Source of the DNA: Capnocytophaga sp. oral taxon 338 str. F0234
Lineage (GTDB): Bacteria; Bacteroidota; Bacteroidia; Flavobacteriales; Flavobacteriaceae
Direction: 5' to 3'
Assembly: GCF_000192225.1 (NCBI RefSeq)
Contig: NZ_GL872413.1
Span: forward strand, 677,751-741,750
DNA length: 64,000 bases
Part shown: piece after piece, positions 44,713-54,184 of the stretch
How positions within the stretch are numbered: position 1 is the first letter of the stretch
Layout of the letters: every line of letters starts with the position of its first letter
The notes under the pieces: model-generated
The model's database searches: none
Seen by the model: only the letters and a program-made list of their open reading frames with translations
What the model was told of the DNA's origin: nothing
Program-made: the position numbers and the translations under genes

Positions 44713-45666
44713 ATGAAATATTTCTATTTTTTATTTATAACACTAAGTCTTATCCTATTAGGATGTAACCGTACTGAAAGGAAGATAGCTCAAATTCCTA
44801 TGGAAGTGAAGGTATTACGAATTGATTCTATTTTTTTTCATACCCCTGCTAAAGAATTCGTTCAAATAAAGGCTAAATATCCTCTTTTTTTTCCTGAAAA
44901 TACTACAGATGAAGAATGGCTTGAGAAACAGGCAGATTCTTTACAAAGGGCGCTCTTCTCGGAAACAGAGAGAACTTTCGGAGATTTCTCTCAAGAGAAG
45001 AAAGAAATTAAGCGTATTTACCAGCATATCAAGTATTACTTTCCTCATTTTAAATCTGTTAAGGTAGTTACCGTAACCTCTGATGTGGATTATTCTTCTC
45101 GAGTGATATATGCAGACAGTTTACTGGTCATAGGTCTGGACAATTATTTAGGAGCGAAACATCCCTTTTATGTGGATATTGATGGATATATAGCACAGGA
45201 AATGGATAAAAAGTATCTCCCCGTGGATGTGGCTTTAGCTTTTGCTCGAGCAATCATTCCTCCTGAGCGGAATGCTACTTTCTTGGATGCTATGGTATAT
45301 GAAGGAAAAATACTTTACTTAGCACAACGTTTCTTACCTTCTATGCAAGAGAAAGATATATTAAAATATACTCAGGAAAAATACCAATGGGCACAGGAGA
45401 ATGAGGCTCAAATATGGCGGTATTTTATAGAAAATCAACTCCTATATAGTACCGATAGAAAGATACTTAGCAGATTTATCGATATAGCTCCTTTCTCCAA
45501 ATTTTATTTAGAATTGGACAACCAATCCCCTGGAGGTGTAGGACGATTCATAGGGCTTTCTATTGTGAAACAATATATGGAAAAACATCCTGAGGCTCTC
45601 CAAAAATTAGGATTAATTTCTACGGAGGAACTCTTTAAAAAGGCAAATTATAAACCTAAAAAATAG
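44713..45666 (+). CDS. gldB: gliding motility lipoprotein GldB
   Basis: 317 residues. It has a lipoprotein signal with lipobox ILLGCN (Cys18). The body (VKVLRIDSIFF, AKYPLFFPENTTDEEWL, YADSLLVIGLDNYLG, IPPERNATFLDAMVYEGKIL) matches GldB of gliding flavobacteria, a conserved envelope lipoprotein needed for gliding and type IX secretion-linked adhesin movement. It is directly followed by gldC, the standard order. Gliding in Capnocytophaga agrees with this. Confidence 0.94.
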   Translation: MKYFYFLFITLSLILLGCNRTERKIAQIPMEVKVLRIDSIFFHTPAKEFVQIKAKYPLFFPENTTDEEWLEKQADSLQRALFSETERTFGDFSQEKKEIKRIYQHIKYYFPHFKSVKVVTVTSDVDYSSRVIYADSLLVIGLDNYLGAKHPFYVDIDGYIAQEMDKKYLPVDVALAFARAIIPPERNATFLDAMVYEGKILYLAQRFLPSMQEKDILKYTQEKYQWAQENEAQIWRYFIENQLLYSTDRKILSRFIDIAPFSKFYLELDNQSPGGVGRFIGLSIVKQYMEKHPEALQKLGLISTEELFKKANYKPKK

Positions 45667-45669
45667 AAA

Positions 45670-46002
45670 ATGAATCATACTTCTGAAATAAATTTGAAAG
45701 TAGAACTGGATGAAAACCGTGTCCCTGAACGGATCCTTTGGGATGCTCCTGATGGAGGGATCTCCCGCCAAGAAGCAAAAGCTATGTTTCTGGCAGTATG
45801 GGATCATAAAACCAAAGAAGCCCTCCGAATAGATCTGTGGACAAAGGATATGCCCCTGGATGAAATGAAGGTTTTTTTTTACCAAACATTTCAAACTATG
45901 GCAGATACTTTCTATAAAGCGACACAAGACCAAAAAATGACCGACACTATGCGTGATTTCTGTGAATATTTCGCTGAGAAAATGGAAATTACTAAAAAAT
46001 AA
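45670..46002 (+). CDS. gldC: gliding motility protein GldC
   Basis: 110 residues without a signal peptide, so cytoplasmic. LKVELDENRVPERILWDAPD is the typical GldC start, followed by EALRIDLWTKDMPLDEMKVF. In Flavobacterium it is partly dispensable and may stabilise GldB. The gene begins 3 nt after the gldB stop. Confidence 0.95.
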   Translation: MNHTSEINLKVELDENRVPERILWDAPDGGISRQEAKAMFLAVWDHKTKEALRIDLWTKDMPLDEMKVFFYQTFQTMADTFYKATQDQKMTDTMRDFCEYFAEKMEITKK

Positions 46003-46014
46003 TTATGAATTAAG

Positions 46015-47007
46015 ATGAAAAGTAAACTAAAAATAGGAGTTCTAGGAGCTGGACATTTAGGAAAAATTCATTTGAAACTCCTTAGTCAATCTCAAAGATA
46101 TGAACTCATGGGCTTTTATGACCCAGACAGAGAACAAGCCCAAAAAGTAGTAGAGGAGTTTGGCTATACCTATTATGATAATATAGACCAACTCATTCAG
46201 GCAGTGGAAGTAGTGGATATTGTAACTCCTACACTCTCTCATTATGAGTGTGCTATGAAGGCTATTGAGGCGAACAGACATCTTTTTATTGAAAAGCCAA
46301 TTACCAGTACCGTAGAAGAAGCAGAGAAAATTTTTCACCTATTAGAGAAAAAGCATCTTAAAGGACAGGTAGGACATGTAGAACGTTTTAACCCTGCCTT
46401 TCTTTCTGCTAAACATTCTATTGAAAACCCTATGTTCATTGAGGCACATCGGTTGGCTGAGTTCAATCCAAGAGGAACAGATGTCTCCGTAGTACTTGAC
46501 TTGATGATTCATGATATAGATGTGCTCCTGAGTGTAGTACAATCCCCTGTAAAACACATAGAAGCCAGTGGAGTGGCGGTCATTAGTAAGTCCCCCGATA
46601 TTACCAATGCTCGTATTGAGTTTGAGAACGGATGCGTGGCAAACCTTACGGCAAGTCGTATCTCCATGAAGAACATGCGTAAGAGCCGTTTCTTTCAGAA
46701 GGATGCTTATATCTCAGTGGATTTCTTGGAGAAAAAAGTGGAAGTAGTGCGCATGAAGGATGCTCCTAAGGAACCTAATGAATATGATATAGTTCTCCAG
46801 AATGCTGAAGGGGAACGTAAGCAGATATACTTTGAATATCCAGAGGTACTCCCTTCCAATGCAATCCTTAACGAATTAGAAACCTTCGCCGATGCTATTG
46901 AGAATGATACCACTCCTATTGTAACGCTTCTACAAGGTACTGAAGCCCTCCGACTTGCTAAGAAAATCGTGGCTAAAATAGAGGAAAATTTTAAGTCTTT
47001 CCATTAG
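46015..47007 (+). CDS. Gfo/Idh/MocA family oxidoreductase
   Basis: 330 residues. The N-terminal Rossmann motif is GVLGAGHLGKIHLK; the conserved IEKPIT motif carrying the catalytic-type Lys lies near residue 93. The C-terminal alpha/beta domain contains VVLDLMIHDIDVLLSVV, where the His is a likely catalytic residue. It acts on a sugar-type or related substrate with NAD(P); the substrate is unknown. It is probably in the gldBC transcript (12-nt gap). Its stop codon lies inside a terminator loop. Confidence 0.85.
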   Translation: MKSKLKIGVLGAGHLGKIHLKLLSQSQRYELMGFYDPDREQAQKVVEEFGYTYYDNIDQLIQAVEVVDIVTPTLSHYECAMKAIEANRHLFIEKPITSTVEEAEKIFHLLEKKHLKGQVGHVERFNPAFLSAKHSIENPMFIEAHRLAEFNPRGTDVSVVLDLMIHDIDVLLSVVQSPVKHIEASGVAVISKSPDITNARIEFENGCVANLTASRISMKNMRKSRFFQKDAYISVDFLEKKVEVVRMKDAPKEPNEYDIVLQNAEGERKQIYFEYPEVLPSNAILNELETFADAIENDTTPIVTLLQGTEALRLAKKIVAKIEENFKSFH

Positions 47008-47016
47008 GAAAGACTT
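46993..47016 (+). terminator. terminator overlapping the stop codon
   Basis: AAGTCTTTCC / GGAAAGACTT, a perfect 10-bp stem with loop ATTA, then TTCTTCTC. The left arm is the last coding sequence and the TAG lies in the loop. Confidence 0.8.
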
Positions 47017-47084
47017 TTCTTCTCATTTTTCTTAGGGTATATAGATGTACTTTGGGAGAGGCTGATGTTTTCCCTAAGGAAGTA

Positions 47085-47951
47085 TTATTTTTGGTTTAGT
47101 TCCTCAAAAAATGCCTTCAGCCTATGTTTTCCTACTTTCATTGGCGCTACCGAATCCATTGCCATTACGGTGAAAACGAATTCTATAGTGCCGTAAGCAC
47201 TTTTAGGCAAGAGATATTTGCCTATTTTCAAAACGGACTTCCGTACCCAATCAGGCAAAAAACTGACCTTCACAGGCTTATGTAACACCTCGAAAGCCAA
47301 AGCAGCGATTTCATACTGGGTGAACACCTCAGCCCCTCCTACATTCACTTCCTTTTCGGAGCTCTCTAATTGCGCTACACACACCTGGGCTAAATCCTCA
47401 CCGTGAATAGGATTCATGACGTATTGTCCTTTGCTAAACAGACGTATTTTGTCCTCTTTTGCCATCTTGAAAAAGGTGGCTATATCGCTATAGAAAGCCG
47501 AGGGTCGCACAATACAGTAGTCCATCCCACTGGTTTTAAGAGCCTCTACAAAACGCTCTTTGGCAGCCCCAATGGCAATAGGACGTAGTGCTTCGCCGTT
47601 TAATACGGAAATATATACGAACTTACGTACCCCCGAGCGCAGTGCTTCGTCAAGTAAGTTTTTGTTAGCTGCATAATCTACTTGCTCGTAGGTGAGTTTG
47701 TCTTTCTGCCGAGTAATTCCGACAGCGGAAATCACTTGGGTAACCCCCTTGCACACACCGAGTAAAGTATTGGGTTTTGTTACCTCAGCCTCGACTACTT
47801 CTAATAATGGGTGGGTAAGTAAGGCGGGCGCTATTTTTGACTTATTGCGCACTACAATGCGGGTAGGATATTCTTTTTTTAAGAGTTCAGTTAATATAAA
47901 CTGACCTAAATAACCGGTCGCTCCGGCTAATAATATTTTTTCTGTTTTCAT
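47085..47951 (-). CDS. NAD(P)-binding SDR, second copy of tandem unit
   Basis: 288 residues, atypical SDR (NmrA/DVR-like). The dinucleotide loop is GATGYLGQ, with VRNKSK for cofactor choice, the YISVLNGEAL strand and VRPSAFYSD. It is nearly colinear with residues 1-287 of the next upstream gene: their starts are 1,333 bp apart. Substrate unknown. It is the last gene of a leftward five-gene run. Confidence 0.85.
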   Translation of the reverse strand: MKTEKILLAGATGYLGQFILTELLKKEYPTRIVVRNKSKIAPALLTHPLLEVVEAEVTKPNTLLGVCKGVTQVISAVGITRQKDKLTYEQVDYAANKNLLDEALRSGVRKFVYISVLNGEALRPIAIGAAKERFVEALKTSGMDYCIVRPSAFYSDIATFFKMAKEDKIRLFSKGQYVMNPIHGEDLAQVCVAQLESSEKEVNVGGAEVFTQYEIAALAFEVLHKPVKVSFLPDWVRKSVLKIGKYLLPKSAYGTIEFVFTVMAMDSVAPMKVGKHRLKAFFEELNQK

Positions 47952-47955
47952 TGGG

Positions 47956-49284
47956 TTAATCTTCTGCTAAGTCTAAAAAGTCTTCGAAATATTCCTCAAA
48001 GGAATCAAACATGGGCGTAGGTTTGTCGATTTCAAAGGCCCCCTTATCATTGCAATAAACCTCTGCTTCGAAGACCTTCGCATCTTTTAGGCGTACCCTA
48101 TTAGAAACTTTATATAAGGTTAGGAACTCGTCCACCTCGTAATGTAGTACGATAAAATCCTCTGAGAGATGTAAGTCCTCTCTTAGTTGTTTAGTTAGTT
48201 CCACAATAGGATAAGATATACTGTCTTTTTCTTTGTAAATACCATTGATATACACATCGCCATAGTTGCAAGAACCACATTCTGAAAGAAAATTTACATA
48301 TACTTCAGGAAGCAATATGCCCAATTCCTCTTCTATATGCTTAATTTCTTCAGCATTAGCCCCTAGAGAATACTCAAATTCTCCACTCTGTTTTAATCGT
48401 TTTAGATAATATCTATCAGCTGATGAATTTATAGATTCAAAAAACGCCTTTAACCGATGCTTACCTACTTGCATAGGAGCTACAGCATCCATTGCCATAA
48501 TGGTAAGGAAAAATTCTATAGCACCATAGATACTTTTAGGGAGGAGGTATTTGCCCATTTTTAGGATCAAACGCCGTACCCAGTCAGGTAAATAACTTAT
48601 ATTAGCTGGCTTATGTAGTACCTCAAAAGCCAAACGAGCCATCTCTGTTTGTGTAAAAATCTCAGCTCCTCCTACATTGACTTCCCGTTCATAACCCTCC
48701 AATTGGGCGACACAGACCTCGGCTAAGTCTTCCCCATGAATGGGATTCATAGCATATTGTCCTTTGCCAAATAGGCATATTTTGTCCTTCTTCGCCATTT
48801 TCAAAAAGACAGTCATATCGCTATAAAAACCACTGGGGCGTATGATACAGTAGTCTAATCCACTGGCCTTAAGCGTATCTACAAAGCGCTCTTTAGCCGC
48901 TCCAATGGCTATATGTCGCATGGCTTCTCCCTTGAATACGGATACATATATGAACTTACGTACGCCTTCGAGCAAGGCTTCATCGAGTAGGTTCTTGTTG
49001 GCTTGGAAGTCTACTTGCTCATAGGTGAGTCCATCTTTTTGGCGGGTAATCCCTACAGAAGAAATCACCTTATGCACCCCTTTACATACCCCTTGTAAGG
49101 TGTCAGGTTGTGTTACCTCTGCTTCCACTACCTCCAATAGTGGGTGTGTGAGTAGGGCAGGGGAGAGCTTCGATTTGTTGCGTACCACAATGCGGGTCGG
49201 GTATTCTTCTCTTAAGAGTGCAGCCAGTATATACTGACCTAAATAGCCGGTTGCTCCTGCTAATAATATTTTTTCTGTTTTCAT
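47956..49284 (-). CDS. SDR-SUKH fusion protein
   Basis: 442 residues. Residues 1-287 are an atypical SDR (GATGYLGQ, VRPSGFYSD) like the downstream paralogue. From about residue 292 (DRYYLKRLKQSGEFEYSLGA) to the end it is a SMI1/KNR4 (SUKH) domain nearly identical to the separate gene at 49289-49753. The SUKH start codon ATG is altered and the SDR stop lost, so the two genes read as one. SUKH proteins are often immunity proteins against polymorphic toxins. The fusion arose by tandem duplication. Confidence 0.85.
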   Translation of the reverse strand: MKTEKILLAGATGYLGQYILAALLREEYPTRIVVRNKSKLSPALLTHPLLEVVEAEVTQPDTLQGVCKGVHKVISSVGITRQKDGLTYEQVDFQANKNLLDEALLEGVRKFIYVSVFKGEAMRHIAIGAAKERFVDTLKASGLDYCIIRPSGFYSDMTVFLKMAKKDKICLFGKGQYAMNPIHGEDLAEVCVAQLEGYEREVNVGGAEIFTQTEMARLAFEVLHKPANISYLPDWVRRLILKMGKYLLPKSIYGAIEFFLTIMAMDAVAPMQVGKHRLKAFFESINSSADRYYLKRLKQSGEFEYSLGANAEEIKHIEEELGILLPEVYVNFLSECGSCNYGDVYINGIYKEKDSISYPIVELTKQLREDLHLSEDFIVLHYEVDEFLTLYKVSNRVRLKDAKVFEAEVYCNDKGAFEIDKPTPMFDSFEEYFEDFLDLAED

Positions 49285-49288
49285 TTGT

Positions 49289-49753
49289 TTACTCTTCTTC
49301 TTCCCCTAAAGCTAAAAAATCTTCAAAATATGCATCAAAAGAATCAAACATAGGGGTTGGTTTATATATTTCAAAGATGCCCTTATCATTACAGCAAACC
49401 TCTGCTCCAAAAACTTTAGCATCTTTTAGGCGAATTCTATTAGATACTTTATATAGCGTTAGAAACTCATCTACTTCGTAGTGTAGTACAATGAAATCCT
49501 CCGAGAGATGCAAATCCTCCCTTAGTTGCTTGGTCAGTGTTACAACGGGATAGGATATGCTACCCTCTTCTTTGTAAATACCATTGATGTAAACATCTCC
49601 ATAATTACACGACCCACATTCCGATAGAAAATCTACATATACTTCAGGGAGTAATATGCCTAATTCATCTTCTATATGCTTAATTTCATCCGCATTAGCA
49701 CCCAGAGAGTACTCAAATTCCCCACTCTGTTTTAATCTCCTCAGATAATTCAT
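49289..49753 (-). CDS. SMI1/KNR4 (SUKH) family protein
   Basis: 154 residues, cytoplasmic, acidic. ADEIKHIEDELGILLPEVYV and DFLSECGSCNYGDVYINGI show the SUKH helix-strand pattern with the LP motif. A second copy is fused to the preceding SDR in the array, and its stop lies 1,333 bp from this one. Function could be immunity to a secreted nuclease-type toxin, but no toxin gene is seen nearby. The family call is fairly sure, the role is not. Confidence 0.75.
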   Translation of the reverse strand: MNYLRRLKQSGEFEYSLGANADEIKHIEDELGILLPEVYVDFLSECGSCNYGDVYINGIYKEEGSISYPVVTLTKQLREDLHLSEDFIVLHYEVDEFLTLYKVSNRIRLKDAKVFGAEVCCNDKGIFEIYKPTPMFDSFDAYFEDFLALGEEEE

Positions 49754-49765
49754 ATTATTAATTAT

Positions 49766-50380
49766 TTAATTGAATAGTTTGTGTTTCTTTATTTGTTTTC
49801 CTTTTCTCAGTAGGTAAGCGTGATAAGCACTGGGGATATCGTTCTGCCATTTAGGGAGTAACAAAATGATAAGAATGACATCTAATTGTGAGAAAAGCCC
49901 CCAATAGATTGCCAAGAGTAAAGAGAAACCTCCATAACCAAAGCCTATAAGCGAGATAAAAGCCACTAATAAGCATACACCCCACAGCTTGGAAAGAAAA
50001 GCGTGTGTACAAGTTTCTTTGCCGAACCGCCAAAAACTCACACCATAGCAGAGTCCTTCCATTACAAAAAGGGCAATGATTTCATACCGATAGGCAGCTA
50101 TCAAGGTAGGATTCAGGTGATAACACACCACGCCCACACACAGCCAAAATATCAAATCCGTTTGACTATCCATTCGCCGCATTGCCACGGTGCATACTCC
50201 CATATAGCGTGCAATAATCCCATCGAAAATATCCGATAACAATCCTAATACAATAAAGACTACTATCCATAGTCTTGCTGTAGGTTCTTCTACTTTATAT
50301 GCCACCCACAAGATGGTAGGGGCTAATAAAAACCGAAATAGTATCAGTAAATAGGGTAATTTGTTTAATAGCATTTTCAT
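49766..50380 (-). CDS. CDP-alcohol phosphatidyltransferase family protein
   Basis: 204 residues, about six membrane helices. The family motif DGx2ARx8Gx3Dx3D is seen as FDGIIARYMGVCTVAMRRMD followed by SQTD, with Met in place of the third Gly. It should transfer a phosphatidyl or similar group from a CDP-lipid to an alcohol in the inner membrane; the acceptor is unknown. Its ATG shares one base with the stop of the upstream gene (TAATG). Confidence 0.75.
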   Translation of the reverse strand: MKMLLNKLPYLLILFRFLLAPTILWVAYKVEEPTARLWIVVFIVLGLLSDIFDGIIARYMGVCTVAMRRMDSQTDLIFWLCVGVVCYHLNPTLIAAYRYEIIALFVMEGLCYGVSFWRFGKETCTHAFLSKLWGVCLLVAFISLIGFGYGGFSLLLAIYWGLFSQLDVILIILLLPKWQNDIPSAYHAYLLRKGKQIKKHKLFN

Positions 50381-50670
50381 TATTCAAACACAATTCTTCC
50401 TACGATTTTAGCGCCTTCATAGACCTCCATTTCTTTCAGTTCGTCCAAAATAGGGTGAGGGGCGTGGTCAAACAAGAATCTCACTTGGCATAAAGCACTG
50501 TATTCATCCTCTTTTATTGGCTTGTCAAAGGTAATCACGATACTCCAATTGGGCTGATCCAGTTGCGCAATATGAGTGGTGGCATAATAGACTTCACCCG
50601 TAGGAGGGTGTTGCCGTCCGCTTTCTTCTTTAGTAAGAAAGTGAATGATACCTGTTCTTTGTTTTTGCAT
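50380..50670 (-). CDS. small EF-Tu beta-barrel-like protein
   Basis: 96 residues. GIIHFLTKEESGRQHPPTGE, then WSIVITFDKP, FLFDHAP and EGAKIVGRIVFE resemble the third (beta-barrel) domain of EF-Tu, present as small stand-alone proteins in Bacteroidota. Function unknown. It is coupled by TAATG to the next gene. Confidence 0.5.
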   Translation of the reverse strand: MQKQRTGIIHFLTKEESGRQHPPTGEVYYATTHIAQLDQPNWSIVITFDKPIKEDEYSALCQVRFLFDHAPHPILDELKEMEVYEGAKIVGRIVFE

Positions 50671-50747
50671 AACTGAAAGGTGTTTTTACTCCACAAAAGT
50701 AGGTATTTATTTGCTAATAACCAAATTAGGAGATAGGTGTTAGGGGC

Positions 50748-51554
50748 TTAGGTTCCACTGAAAAATAGTTTTTTCTCTTTCACTAATATATATACCATTA
50801 GTACAGCGAATAAGCCTGTTTGTATCAGTTTGCTATCGGGGTGGGTGGCGAAGATTTCGTTGGAAACATTGGCTACCAAATGGAACAATATGGCTACCAG
50901 CACGTTGCGCCCCGATTTGTAATACAGCCAGTTGATGATAAACACAAAGGCAAACAGACTCACGAAAAAGTTGGCTGTATAGAGCCACCCCTCGGCTTGT
51001 ACATTGCTTTGGTAGTAGTCTTTTACAAAGAACAAGGGCAAATGCCACAACCCCCAATACACGGTAAAGATGAGCGATGAGGTGAAAAGCGTCCACCTGC
51101 TACGCAAAGCATCAGTGCCGTAAGTATGCCAAGCCAATTCTTCGACCACTGGCGCCAAACAGAGCACAAACCAAGCGTTGAAAGGAGCTGAACTGAAACT
51201 AGGCTCTCCCGAAATGTAAAACTGGTCGAGACTATGTCCTAAATCGAGCGAAAGTAGCTGTGCCACGACAATGGAAAGGGGTGGAAACAAGAGGGTAATC
51301 CAAAAATAGCGGTTGGTGAGCAAATTTCTACCTATAAAACGCGTTTTGAGGTCGGATAAGAGCTCCTTATTGCGTGTAAAGAGGTAGGTAGCCACGCCCA
51401 TAGGCGCTAACAAACCTGCCAATTCAAAAAAGCCTGTCCAAAAAGCATTAGGTGCTTTTGGCTGGTGACTCCAATAAGCCACCACAAACCACAATACCCA
51501 AGGAATCACAAGGGAAAGGGTAAAAAACAAAATAGGGTGATTATATTTTTTCAT
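50748..51554 (-). CDS. CPBP family intramembrane metalloprotease
   Basis: 268 residues, about seven membrane helices. The glutamate motif is VVEELAWHTYGTDALR (EExxxH instead of EExxxR), the second motif is YWGLWHLPLFF, and the third is LFHLVANVSNE. Such proteins are CAAX-type proteases or bacteriocin self-immunity factors. The R to H change probably marks a subfamily rather than loss. Substrate unknown. It is downstream of the TonB receptor, separated by 48 bp. Confidence 0.8.
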   Translation of the reverse strand: MKKYNHPILFFTLSLVIPWVLWFVVAYWSHQPKAPNAFWTGFFELAGLLAPMGVATYLFTRNKELLSDLKTRFIGRNLLTNRYFWITLLFPPLSIVVAQLLSLDLGHSLDQFYISGEPSFSSAPFNAWFVLCLAPVVEELAWHTYGTDALRSRWTLFTSSLIFTVYWGLWHLPLFFVKDYYQSNVQAEGWLYTANFFVSLFAFVFIINWLYYKSGRNVLVAILFHLVANVSNEIFATHPDSKLIQTGLFAVLMVYILVKEKKLFFSGT

Positions 51555-51590
51555 AAGTAAAAAGTGAATAATGAATAGTGAAAAGTGCCT

Positions 51591-51603
51591 GTGCGGCTCG
51601 CAC
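51591..51603. repeat. short palindromic element
   Basis: GTGCGGCTCGCAC overlaps the end of the TonB receptor gene. Close relatives are GTGCATCTTGCAC at 61225-61237 and GTGCGACTCGCAC at 61838-61850. Confidence 0.45.
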
Positions 51604-53942
51604 TAGAATTCTATTTTATAACTGATATTAGGAATCACCAAAGTAGCTTTGCTGAGCTCAATCGCGCCGGTTTGGTAATTGTAATTATGGTCGATATAGA
51701 TAGGCGCACCGAGTACATTCTTCATTTGGAAAGAGAACACGCTACTGCTCTTGCGGTGGTTGATGCGGTAATTCACAGTAAGGTCGGCGTAGGTAAGGGT
51801 GCGGAATTGCTCGCTAAAAGCCCGACTTTCATCGTATATTACGCGTTTTTGGGCTAACGATTGGCTTTCCAAAATCGGACTGTAACGCTCACCTCCGGTT
51901 ACACTCACACGCGCATTCACATCGAGCACCTTGCGGTTATTGGCGAAATAGAATTCTTTACCAAAGAGGGCATTCAGTACAAAACCTTTGTTATAGCGCG
52001 TATTACGCCACACATTATCACCCGCTTTGTATTCGGATTTGAAGATAGAACCCGTGATAAGGTAATAATAATTATCACCCAAAAAGCGCTCCAAAGTAAG
52101 GTCGATACCATAATTGCGCCCTTTGGTATTATTCACAAGTGCTTTGTTGAGATACAACGCCCGTCGCAAATTGATAAGTGAGTAGCTAGTACCCTCTTCC
52201 CCTGGTATATTCCACAGATATTGATAATAGGCTTCGGCTTTGAAACGCAATTTATCGGTAAGCATCCAGTCGTAACCTAACACAAAATGATGTGCATCGC
52301 TAAGTTTCAAATCCTTATTTACAGCTACGCCTCCTACCTCTATCATATACACATTCAAATCTTCTCCTTGAGAGTGTTTGCCATAACCAAAGCTCAAACT
52401 GTGTTTATCGGAAAGTTTCCAAACCAATCCTGCCCTACTTTCAAGAGAGAGTTCTTTACTCAAACCAAAATAGTGAGTGCGCAATCCCACGTTAGCCAAA
52501 AGTGAAGGCGATAGCTGGTATTTGAGTTGAGCATAGCCTTCGGTAAGATGCGTGTTGCCTGCCGAATTGACGATACGTGCATAAGTGGAAGGCACATAAT
52601 CCTGTGCAGCGCTGAGGTTATACTTGTAGAAAAGTTGTTTAGATGAAATCCCTACTTTTAAAGTAGCCAAAGGAGAGAGTTTATGAGTGAGCGAGGTCGC
52701 CAAAGTGAGTGTGCCGTTTTGTTTTTTAAGTCGGCTATCGGGGGTGAACACAGAAGCATCATCGGAAAGGTAATCGGTGCTAATACGGTCATCAGTACCC
52801 GAAAAAGCGACGTGTGATTCTACAAAACTGCACTCGCCAGCGGTGATTTGGTGGCGCAACCCTACTGTACCCACATAAGTATCCCAATTGTTATTCACGC
52901 GGTCGATATCAGTTTTCCAGTCGGTTGGGGAGTTTAAAGCATCTTTATGAGTGTTGTCAATCCCCCCGATACCCCAAAGAGAGAATGTACCTGCTTTTTC
53001 GGTAGGGAAATTTAGTTTAAACGAAAAATCTTGGTACTTAATATGCTGACCGGTTTTATTGATTTTCAAATCATTGAGTAATCCCAAAGCAGAATAGCGA
53101 TAGTTAAAAAGATAAGAAGAGCCTTTGGCGCGTGAAAGCGGACCCTCAGAAGCAAAGTCGAGCCCTAATACGCCCACTTGTGCCGTATGCTCGTAGCGGG
53201 AAGTGTTACCAGTGCGCATTTTCACATCAAAAACAGCTGCGAGCGCATTGCCGTACTCGGCAGGGAAAGCCCCTGTAAGAAAATCGGAATTGCCAATTAC
53301 CTGATTGCTAAAAAGCGTAATGAGTCCGCCCCCGATGACATTCCCCCCAGAAAAATGCTGAGGTGAAGGGATTTCCACTCCTTCCAATCGCCATTGCACA
53401 CCTTGGGGTGCATTCCCGCGTACGACGATAGAGTTGTCCTGCAAGTTACCCGTAGAGACCCCTGCAAAGGCAGAAGCCAAACGCGCAGGGTCGCTAAGCC
53501 CGCCAGCATAGCGCTGTGTTTCCTCTACTGAAAAAGTACGAGCACTTACAGTAGCCATAGGGTTGAGTGCTTTCTCTTTATGGATGCCAGCTACCACTTC
53601 TACTCCTTCCATTTCGGTAATGGCTTCCTTGAGAGCGATATTGAGCACTACTTCCTTGGCTGAGGTGAGCATCACCTCGGGAATCACAAGACTTTCGTAG
53701 CCTATATATGAAATTTGTAGTGCAACCCTACCTAACGGAAGATTGGAGAGTGTAAAATTACCCGCCTCATCGGTAGTAGTGCCGATAACGGGATCGGAAT
53801 GTTGCACTATTACAGTAGCTCCCAACAGAGGTTCATGGGTGCTTTGGTCAAAAACTTTTCCCTTGATAGTTTGAGTAAAATTCTGCCCATGAGCTATAAA
53901 AGGCACTAATAAAAATAGGATAATGTTCAAAAAAGTTTTCAT
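51603..53942 (-). CDS. TonB-dependent outer-membrane receptor
   Basis: 779 residues. A signal peptide (1-19, ending AHGQ) precedes a carboxypeptidase-regulatory-like domain (about 25-110, IKGKVFDQSTHEPLLGATVI), then the plug (VRGNAPQGVQWRLEGVEIP, GAFPAEYGNALAAVFDVKMR) and a 22-strand barrel ending in NISYKIEF. It imports a ligand across the outer membrane with TonB energy; the ligand is unknown and no SusD gene is adjacent. The ATG at 53942 is chosen because the upstream extension would cross the -7 box at 53967-53974. Confidence 0.92.
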   Translation of the reverse strand: MKTFLNIILFLLVPFIAHGQNFTQTIKGKVFDQSTHEPLLGATVIVQHSDPVIGTTTDEAGNFTLSNLPLGRVALQISYIGYESLVIPEVMLTSAKEVVLNIALKEAITEMEGVEVVAGIHKEKALNPMATVSARTFSVEETQRYAGGLSDPARLASAFAGVSTGNLQDNSIVVRGNAPQGVQWRLEGVEIPSPQHFSGGNVIGGGLITLFSNQVIGNSDFLTGAFPAEYGNALAAVFDVKMRTGNTSRYEHTAQVGVLGLDFASEGPLSRAKGSSYLFNYRYSALGLLNDLKINKTGQHIKYQDFSFKLNFPTEKAGTFSLWGIGGIDNTHKDALNSPTDWKTDIDRVNNNWDTYVGTVGLRHQITAGECSFVESHVAFSGTDDRISTDYLSDDASVFTPDSRLKKQNGTLTLATSLTHKLSPLATLKVGISSKQLFYKYNLSAAQDYVPSTYARIVNSAGNTHLTEGYAQLKYQLSPSLLANVGLRTHYFGLSKELSLESRAGLVWKLSDKHSLSFGYGKHSQGEDLNVYMIEVGGVAVNKDLKLSDAHHFVLGYDWMLTDKLRFKAEAYYQYLWNIPGEEGTSYSLINLRRALYLNKALVNNTKGRNYGIDLTLERFLGDNYYYLITGSIFKSEYKAGDNVWRNTRYNKGFVLNALFGKEFYFANNRKVLDVNARVSVTGGERYSPILESQSLAQKRVIYDESRAFSEQFRTLTYADLTVNYRINHRKSSSVFSFQMKNVLGAPIYIDHNYNYQTGAIELSKATLVIPNISYKIEF

Positions 53943-53966
53943 GCTGTTTGCTTTTGAAATTTGGTG

Positions 53967-53974
53967 CAAAAGTA
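53967..53974 (-). promoter_or_regulatory. -7 box of the TonB receptor
   Basis: Minus-strand TACTTTTG, 24 nt before the ATG. No -33 TTG is seen, consistent with activator dependence, possibly the adjacent AraC protein. Confidence 0.5.
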
Positions 53975-54184
53975 CAGCAGAAAACAAGAGGCATCGCCCA
54001 AGCGTGAGGGAATAGACGCATTTTTTAATGGTTAATGTTTAGTGATTAATGATTAATTGGTAGTGAAGTAAGGGGTTAGGGAGGTTTTATTCGTCGGAAG
54101 AATTGTGCGGGGTGGATGGGTCTGAGGTTGCGAAAAGAGGGATGAGCGTGAAGGTTTGGACATGCTAAACTATGCTTCTCGCGC

